Shown here: positions 59,276 to 64,000 of the stretch, piece after piece
Layout: each line of letters starts with the position of its first letter
Position numbering within the stretch: position 1 is the stretch's first letter
From: Prevotella scopos JCM 17725
GTDB taxonomy: Bacteria > Bacteroidota > Bacteroidia > Bacteroidales > Bacteroidaceae
Direction of reading: 5' to 3'
Assembly (NCBI RefSeq): GCF_018127785.1
Contig: NZ_CP072390.1
Coordinates: 930,001 to 994,000, forward strand
DNA length: 64,000 nucleotides
Notes under the pieces: generated by a model
Told to the model about the DNA's origin: nothing
The model's database searches: none
The model's input: only the letters and a program-made list of their open reading frames with translations
Translations under genes and position numbers: made by a program

Positions 59276-59608
59276 ATGAAGACAATTATTGCACTTGGTT
59301 CAAATTCTAAGCAGGAAGAGAACATATCCAAAGCACAGATACTTCTCAAACAACGTTTCAAGGGTATCCGATTTTCTAATCCAGTTTGGACAGAACCTAT
59401 TGGGATTGAGTCAGATACATTCTTGAATTGTATAGGATATTTTGAAACAGAATATTCTCTTGAACAAGTAAGAGATTACTTAAAAGCAATAGAACAAATC
59501 ATGGGTGATTCGCACGAAAACCATCAAAGAGGAATGGTTCTGATTGATATTGACCTTGCACAATATGGCGATAAGATTGTAAAAGAAATTATATGGCTGC
59601 AAGAATAA
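59276..59608 (+). CDS. FolK-like (HPPK) protein, short form
   Basis: A 110-residue protein with HPPK family pattern: IIALGSNSKQEENISKAQILL at the start (GSN motif), VWTEPIGIESDTFLNCIGYF near 40 and a RGMVLIDIDLAQYG end near 90 matching the R-x-DiDil magnesium site. HPPK makes the pyrophosphate ester of hydroxymethyl-dihydropterin in folate synthesis. It is about 45 residues shorter than E. coli FolK, and the usual GRxR segment reads GDSHENHQRG, so activity is uncertain. It overlaps the next gene by 16 bases. Confidence 0.75.
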   Translation: MKTIIALGSNSKQEENISKAQILLKQRFKGIRFSNPVWTEPIGIESDTFLNCIGYFETEYSLEQVRDYLKAIEQIMGDSHENHQRGMVLIDIDLAQYGDKIVKEIIWLQE

Positions 59609-60375
59609 CGGGAAAACTCATCATAACACTTCTGCTATCTCTGACAACAACATTCTCAGCCTCAGCACAGAAGAGCAAGGATGCTGAAGAGTTAGGGAAA
59701 GCGCTGGAATACTTTACGTCTGCAAAGTATCATGAAGCCTTGCTCATCTTTCAGCGCTTAGATAAAGAATATAAACTTAACGAACGCTTCAAAGCTTATA
59801 TCGGCTTATGCTATTACCACGATTGGGACTATGAGACTGCAGCTAAATATTTGGAAAGTGTAATGCCCAAACTGGAAGTGTTCGCCCCTCACGAACGCTC
59901 AATCTACTATTATACTACAGCCGAGAGCAACTTTTATCTAAAGAAGTATAAGAAAGCCATCCCCTACTATGAAAAAACTTTAACCGTATGTTATGAACGA
60001 GAAAAGGGAGACATCTATTATCGGCTAGGCTTATGTAATATGTTTCTGCAGTTGTGGAAACCTGCTTACGACCAATATGTGAATGCAGAAAAGATTTATA
60101 GTCAGTATCAACAGGAAGAAGAGGTGCAAACAAGACTTGCACAAATAAAACGTATGTCAACGGCATGTTGGGCAAACTATGAGGCCACATTACCTAAAGA
60201 CTCTCTATCAAAAACAACTGACAATCCGACCAACAAAAAGAATGAGACGACGCAATTAAAAAACATATCGACAATTATCAACTCACTGATTTCTACGATA
60301 TTAGTACCCTATAATACACTCAATTCTGTAAAATATATTATCAAAAAGAATGAGAAAATAAAACTTGAAAAATAA
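59593..60375 (+). CDS. Secreted TPR-repeat protein
   Basis: A 260-residue protein with a signal peptide (KLIITLLLSLTTTFSASAQ) and four to five TPR-like helical pairs (AEELGKALEYFTSAKYHEALLIF at 32, FKAYIGLCYYHDWDYETAAKYL at 65, RSIYYYTTAESNFYLKKYKKAIPYYEKTL at 100, DIYYRLGLCNMFLQLWKPAYD at 135). Such repeats bind other proteins. The tail from residue 200 is polar and loses the pattern. Its start overlaps the FolK-like gene by 16 bases, so the two are probably translated together. Confidence 0.82.
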   Translation: MAARITGKLIITLLLSLTTTFSASAQKSKDAEELGKALEYFTSAKYHEALLIFQRLDKEYKLNERFKAYIGLCYYHDWDYETAAKYLESVMPKLEVFAPHERSIYYYTTAESNFYLKKYKKAIPYYEKTLTVCYEREKGDIYYRLGLCNMFLQLWKPAYDQYVNAEKIYSQYQQEEEVQTRLAQIKRMSTACWANYEATLPKDSLSKTTDNPTNKKNETTQLKNISTIINSLISTILVPYNTLNSVKYIIKKNEKIKLEK

Positions 60376-60606
60376 ATACTATTTTTTTATTCTTTTCTTC
60401 GTTCGCTCGTTTTTTTTTCGTACTTTTGCGTCAATTACTTTTCAAAATAGCATAAGAAACGCTTGCCTAATATTTACTTAACATACAATCCTAATAAAAT
60501 TCAGGTTTTTATTTATCCATCTGACAACTAACGGGTTTTATGTAGAAGATAAGAAGGCAAAGTAAAAATATATTATCATAATCTAGTATCTATGAGGAAA
60601 CACAAC
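60376..60606 (+). other. Gap with a lone promoter-like box
   Basis: No protein gene seen. A plus-strand TACTTTTG (60421-60428) follows a T-rich tract; nothing coding lies downstream before 60675 on that strand, so it may start a short RNA or be chance. Confidence 0.3.
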
Positions 60607-60655
60607 AAGGGCTGGCACCGAAGACATTGAGATCTACGACGTCAGCCCTTTACAT
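60607..60655 (-). terminator. Terminator of the polysaccharide operon
   Basis: AAGGGCTG and CAGCCCTT form the stem around a 30-base loop, 20 bases past the aminotransferase stop on the minus strand. Confidence 0.6.
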
Positions 60656-60674
60656 GGGATAAAAAAGATAAGTT

Positions 60675-62036
60675 TTATTCCATTGCCTCTTTTATTTTCT
60701 CTACAATATATTTCACATCATCATCCGTAACCAATGGTCCACTTGGCAAACACATACCAACTTTAAATAACTCTTCGCTTACCCCATTCACGTATGCTGG
60801 GCAATCCTTATAACAAGGCTGCTTGTGCATAGGTTTCCAAAGCGGACGACTCTCGATATTGGCTTTATCCAAGAAGACACGCATAGCCTCAACGTTCGTA
60901 TTAGGTTCGCAATCAGTATGTGCATTATCTACTGAATGTATAACACCAGCCGCACCACCAACTGCTCCCTGTACTGTTGTCTTATATGCATTCTCCTGCC
61001 CTTTCACCTTAACAGAAGGGTCTAGGACCATTGTGTTCAACCAGAAATTAGAGTCATACTCTGGTGAAGGGTTTGCATGGAAAGTAATACCATCTATCTT
61101 ACTGAAAGCCTCTTCATATAAATGAGCAATATGATGGTGATGAGCAATATGCTCATCTAAAACTGTCATCTGACCACGACCGATACCAGCACAAACATTA
61201 CTCATACGATAGTTGAAACCAATCTTCTCATGCTGATAGTATGGATAACCCTCGCGAGCCTGTGTTGCATAGAACATCACATTATTACAAGCCTCTTCAT
61301 TAGGACAAACAAGTGCACCACCACCTGATGTGGTAATCATCTTGTTTCCATTAAATGACAGAACACCATACTCACCAAAGGTACCACATACCTGTCCGTC
61401 ATATCTTGAACCTAAACCCTCTGCAGCATCCTCTACAACAGGGATATCATATTTATCTGCTACTGCAAGAATTTCTTTTATCTTTGCAGGCATACCATAA
61501 AGATAAACTACGATGATTGCTTTTGGTTTCTTACCTGTCTTAGCGATTCTATCTTTAATAGCTTCCTCCAAAAGTGCAGGATCAAGATTCCATGTTTCCT
61601 TCTCTGAGTCAACAAACACTGGAGTTGCACCAAGGTAAGTTACTGGATGTGAACTGGCACAAAAGGTAAAACTCTGACAGATAACCTCATCGCCAGCCTT
61701 TACTCCCAATGCTACTAAAGCGAGGTGTACAGCAGAAGTACCAGAACAGAGTGCGACTATACGCTTATCCTCCAATTCTGGTAAAGACTCCTTCCAAAGA
61801 TTATCAGGATTATCCTCATGCGCCATAATTGTCTGTGGATATTCCTCTTTTTCAAGGAAGTTTCTTCTTACACCTGAAGGACTTACTGAGACTGAAAAAC
61901 GTCTCAAGTCATCTTCAAAACCATTGACATTCGGTCCCAATGGCACCACCCAATTGGTATCAAACGCCTCTTGGATGTATTTCATCTCGTTACCGCTCAT
62001 ATGAGCGAGACAAAGTAAAACACGATTTCTTTCCAT
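60675..62036 (-). CDS. DegT/DnrJ/EryC1/StrS-family sugar aminotransferase
   Basis: A 453-residue PLP enzyme that aminates a nucleotide-linked keto-sugar for surface polysaccharide or glycoprotein glycans. Landmarks: YIQEAFDTNWVVPLGPNVNGFE at 20, LCSGTSAVHLALVALGVKAGDEV near 96, VVEDAAEGLGSRYDGQVCGTFG near 205 and the PLP Lys in VLSFNGNKMITTSGGG near 232. The closest family forms are near 385 residues; the extra length is in two in-frame insertions, about residues 49-90 and 340-380. Nine bases separate it from the sugar transferase. It may belong to an EpsN/PglE-like bacillosamine-type route. Confidence 0.9.
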   Translation of the reverse strand: MERNRVLLCLAHMSGNEMKYIQEAFDTNWVVPLGPNVNGFEDDLRRFSVSVSPSGVRRNFLEKEEYPQTIMAHEDNPDNLWKESLPELEDKRIVALCSGTSAVHLALVALGVKAGDEVICQSFTFCASSHPVTYLGATPVFVDSEKETWNLDPALLEEAIKDRIAKTGKKPKAIIVVYLYGMPAKIKEILAVADKYDIPVVEDAAEGLGSRYDGQVCGTFGEYGVLSFNGNKMITTSGGGALVCPNEEACNNVMFYATQAREGYPYYQHEKIGFNYRMSNVCAGIGRGQMTVLDEHIAHHHHIAHLYEEAFSKIDGITFHANPSPEYDSNFWLNTMVLDPSVKVKGQENAYKTTVQGAVGGAAGVIHSVDNAHTDCEPNTNVEAMRVFLDKANIESRPLWKPMHKQPCYKDCPAYVNGVSEELFKVGMCLPSGPLVTDDDVKYIVEKIKEAME

Positions 62037-62044
62037 TTTACTAA

Positions 62045-62680
62045 CTATATTTTTTCACCTGCATAGTCCATCTTTTTACCGAGAACCGTACAGATAATCA
62101 TTTGAATATCTTTTATAAATGAATAGTTCTTTAGATAATAGAGGTTTAACTTTACTTTATCAGGGAAAATCACCTCATCATTATATTGAGCAGGATTCTC
62201 TACAGAAGCTAAAAGTTCTTCCTCATTTCTATATTTCAAACTGGCTGGACCTGTTATTCCTGGCTTTAACTTCAGAATATCTCTTTCCTCACCTTGTAAC
62301 TGATCCGCATAACCAGGAACGTCTGGACGTGGACCAACAAAACTCATATCACCCTTGAGGACATTCCAGAGTTCTGGTAGTTCATCCAACTTATAACGTC
62401 TGAGTTTCTCTCCAAGTGGTGTGATACGGCACTGTTCAGTTGAAGCAATAGAAGTTGCTTCTGAATCCCTACTTGCCACAGAAGCCTCAGCCTTGACAGT
62501 CATCGATCTAAACTTATATACAGTAAACAGTTTACCATACTGCCCCACTCTCTTCTGACAAAACAATATAGGACCAGGCATCTTCACCTTGATTAGAATT
62601 GCTACTACCAATAATACTGGACTAAGGAATAGCAACCCAAACAAAGATGCGAGTTTATCAAATAACCATTTTAAACACAT
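62045..62680 (-). CDS. Undecaprenyl-phosphate sugar-1-phosphate transferase
   Basis: A 211-residue initiating transferase of the bacterial sugar transferase (PglC/WcaJ-short) type. It has one N-terminal membrane segment (LASLFGLLFLSPVLLVVAILI), the FCQKRVGQYGKLFTVYKFRSM block near 40, LRRYKLDELPELWNVLKGDMSFVGPRP near 95 and KPGITGPASLKYRN near 145. It moves a sugar phosphate onto undecaprenyl phosphate at the inner membrane, starting a repeat unit. A Ser/Ala/Glu-rich insertion (about residues 63-83) interrupts the usual segment after FRSM. Confidence 0.92.
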   Translation of the reverse strand: MCLKWLFDKLASLFGLLFLSPVLLVVAILIKVKMPGPILFCQKRVGQYGKLFTVYKFRSMTVKAEASVASRDSEATSIASTEQCRITPLGEKLRRYKLDELPELWNVLKGDMSFVGPRPDVPGYADQLQGEERDILKLKPGITGPASLKYRNEEELLASVENPAQYNDEVIFPDKVKLNLYYLKNYSFIKDIQMIICTVLGKKMDYAGEKI

Positions 62681-62689
62681 AATATTAAT

Positions 62690-63805
62690 TTACGGATTCA
62701 GATTTCTATTCTTTACCAACTTTACAAAATAATAGAGGAACTCACCCAAAATAGCTTTCTTATCTTCTTTTCTATAATCATCAAAAGCATCAAAGTCCCA
62801 ACTCATAATCTGATTAAACTCTTTCATTGTCAGTGAACAACGAAGAATTTTACCCACAAGAGTAATTATATCACCAAGAATCCACTTAGTCTTTGTCCCC
62901 ATACGTGGTTGAATCTTATGCTCATACTTCCCTGAAGTGAAAAGAGAATATACAATATAAGGTATATCGAAACCACCCGCCATTGGTGTTGCTAAACCGC
63001 CAGTAAATCGAGCATTAACCTCAATAAACACAGCCTCCTTCGTGTTTTCATTAACCTTAAAGTCTATACCACAAACTCCTTTATAGTCAACTTTATCTAA
63101 AATTAGTTTAGAATATCTTTCTATTTCTGGCATTTCAACCAAAATTCTTTGTGTTGTTGTTCCTCCACCATCTGTCTTTGTTACTAAAGATCTATATGTA
63201 CATGCTTGGAAGAAGCCATCATACCTAACACAGTCTACACTATAATCTATACCTGCAAAGAACTCTTCTATTAAGATATCTTTTGTATCATATTTGAGTA
63301 AAATATTCTTTGCTTCATCATATTTTTTAGGAAAAAAGACCCCTTTTGCAGAGTTCCCAAATTTTGTTTTAATTACTATTGGGTATGTAGCTTGCTTAAT
63401 ATCGTCTATAAAACGGGGCACTGGTACACCAACAGAATCAGATAAAATAGTTGCTTGATGCTTATCAGACAACAGAACTTGTTTCTCATAAGATTCCATT
63501 GTATATATAACATCCTTAGGAAGCTCATCTATGTGTTTTGCTATAATTAAGGCTTCATCATGCGTGGGCATAAGGACTTTGGGAGAGAAATCTTTGATAG
63601 CTTTCTTCAAATCCTCAATAAAACCTTGCTCATCTGTCTTGAAATCTCTATAGACAAATTTACCAACACTAAATTTAGAGATACTGCAAATATTATATGA
63701 TGATGTGTCTCCTACTACAACCTTTAAGCCTTTTTCATAAAGGCTACGAATAATATTATATCCAACTCGGTTCCAACAATATGTTACAATAACATCACAT
63801 TTCAT
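62690..63805 (-). CDS. ATP-grasp carboxylate-amine ligase-like protein
   Basis: A 371-residue ATP-grasp enzyme (CarB-like/PylC type). Residues 1-110 form a Rossmann-like pre-domain; the ATP-grasp part has YPIVIKTKFGNSAKGVFF near 150, LIEEFFAGIDYSVDCVRY near 185 and EVNARFTGGLATPMAGGFD near 275 (metal-binding Glu/Asn). It would couple an amino acid or other amine to a carboxylate, here probably decorating a surface-glycan sugar. ATG 63805 is preferred; a TTG at 63811 overlaps the stop of the upstream gene. Ten bases before the sugar transferase. Confidence 0.85.
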   Translation of the reverse strand: MKCDVIVTYCWNRVGYNIIRSLYEKGLKVVVGDTSSYNICSISKFSVGKFVYRDFKTDEQGFIEDLKKAIKDFSPKVLMPTHDEALIIAKHIDELPKDVIYTMESYEKQVLLSDKHQATILSDSVGVPVPRFIDDIKQATYPIVIKTKFGNSAKGVFFPKKYDEAKNILLKYDTKDILIEEFFAGIDYSVDCVRYDGFFQACTYRSLVTKTDGGGTTTQRILVEMPEIERYSKLILDKVDYKGVCGIDFKVNENTKEAVFIEVNARFTGGLATPMAGGFDIPYIVYSLFTSGKYEHKIQPRMGTKTKWILGDIITLVGKILRCSLTMKEFNQIMSWDFDAFDDYRKEDKKAILGEFLYYFVKLVKNRNLNP

Positions 63806-63811
63806 AGTCAA

Positions 63812-64000
63812 CTACTTTTCAAGTTTTTCGTATTCTTTGAGCGTTGCCTTCCAAACCTCTTCTTGTCGAAATCTATCAACTATCATTTTACGAGACTGTG
63901 AAGCCATCACCTTTATAAGATCTTTATTTTCTATACACCAATTCATTTCCTTAAATAATGCATCTGTATCTTTAGAAGGGAATATTTTACCATTCTGTCC
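63812..64000 (-). CDS. Glycosyltransferase family 4-like protein, C-terminal end
   Basis: The last 62 codons of a gene that continues beyond the right edge. The reading frame NGKIFPSKDTDALFKEMNWC and then SRKMIVDRFRQEEVWKATLKE matches the C-terminal donor-binding part of GT4 glycosyltransferases (NGxxxxxxdxxxL, then SR). It ends directly against the ATP-grasp gene, so all four genes form one operon for surface polysaccharide. Confidence 0.75.
   Translation of the reverse strand, partial: GQNGKIFPSKDTDALFKEMNWCIENKDLIKVMASQSRKMIVDRFRQEEVWKATLKEYEKLEK

Overview
The window looks like chromosomal DNA of an AT-rich Bacteroidota, most probably an oral-type Prevotella. Many genes are preceded by the Bacteroidota housekeeping promoter box TAnnTTTG, Shine-Dalgarno sites are weak, and there is a type IX secretion type B sorting domain, a PorT-like barrel, two Ser-type sulfatases and an anaerobe-style gene set. 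The genus is an inference from these traits and from the protein sequences; no database was searched.

Region 1 to 12.7 kb is an accessory island made almost entirely of mobile DNA and gene remains. It holds two same-orientation copies of an IS1634-family element (the left one cut by the window edge), a broken ISL3-like transposase, an IS5/IS1182-like element, a complete ISL3-family element with an 8-bp target duplication, and two identical 255-bp non-coding elements (MITE-like, ISL3-type ends) in opposite orientation. Between them lie a HAD phosphatase, a frameshifted sulfatase, an orphan Rhs-repeat toxin tip with a zinc-protease motif, and the displaced, broken tail of another Rhs protein. 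A tRNA-Lys(TTT) gene follows at 12.8 kb.

Region 13 to 29 kb carries an intact secreted sulfatase converging on a two-domain SGNH/sialate-O-acetylesterase. Both would suit desulfation and deacetylation of host glycans such as mucin. Next come a possible small RNA, an IS256-like element with an 8-bp target duplication, groES-groEL with an unusual upstream dyad, an AlkD-like repair protein, a sugar nucleotidyltransferase, a DHH phosphoesterase, a nitroreductase, YccF, a WG-repeat protein and a frameshifted IS1182 element.

Region 29 to 50 kb is mostly core genome: two uvrA paralogues, a POT peptide transporter, a PorT-like barrel, a LysM/periplasmic-binding fusion, a T9SS type B cargo, an AGE-family epimerase, a tyrosine phosphatase, a patatin and a lipoprotein. 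It ends with a minus-strand run purF, carA, carB; glmS lies just upstream of purF, so three glutamine amidotransferases sit side by side.

Region 50 to 64 kb has glmS, a Wza-like polysaccharide export lipoprotein, a metallophosphoesterase, a MATE exporter with a 46-residue upstream gene, an FKBP isomerase, a His-rich COG0523 GTPase, a LysM glucosaminidase, a FolK-like protein, a TPR protein, and the start of a surface-polysaccharide operon (glycosyltransferase end, ATP-grasp, sugar transferase, DegT aminotransferase) that runs off the right edge.

The main unexplained structures are the two arrays of exactly four 22-bp units in convergent intergenic regions 26 kb apart, the 255-bp element pair, the dyad before groES, the palindrome cluster between purF and carA, and the possible small RNA at 17.6 kb.
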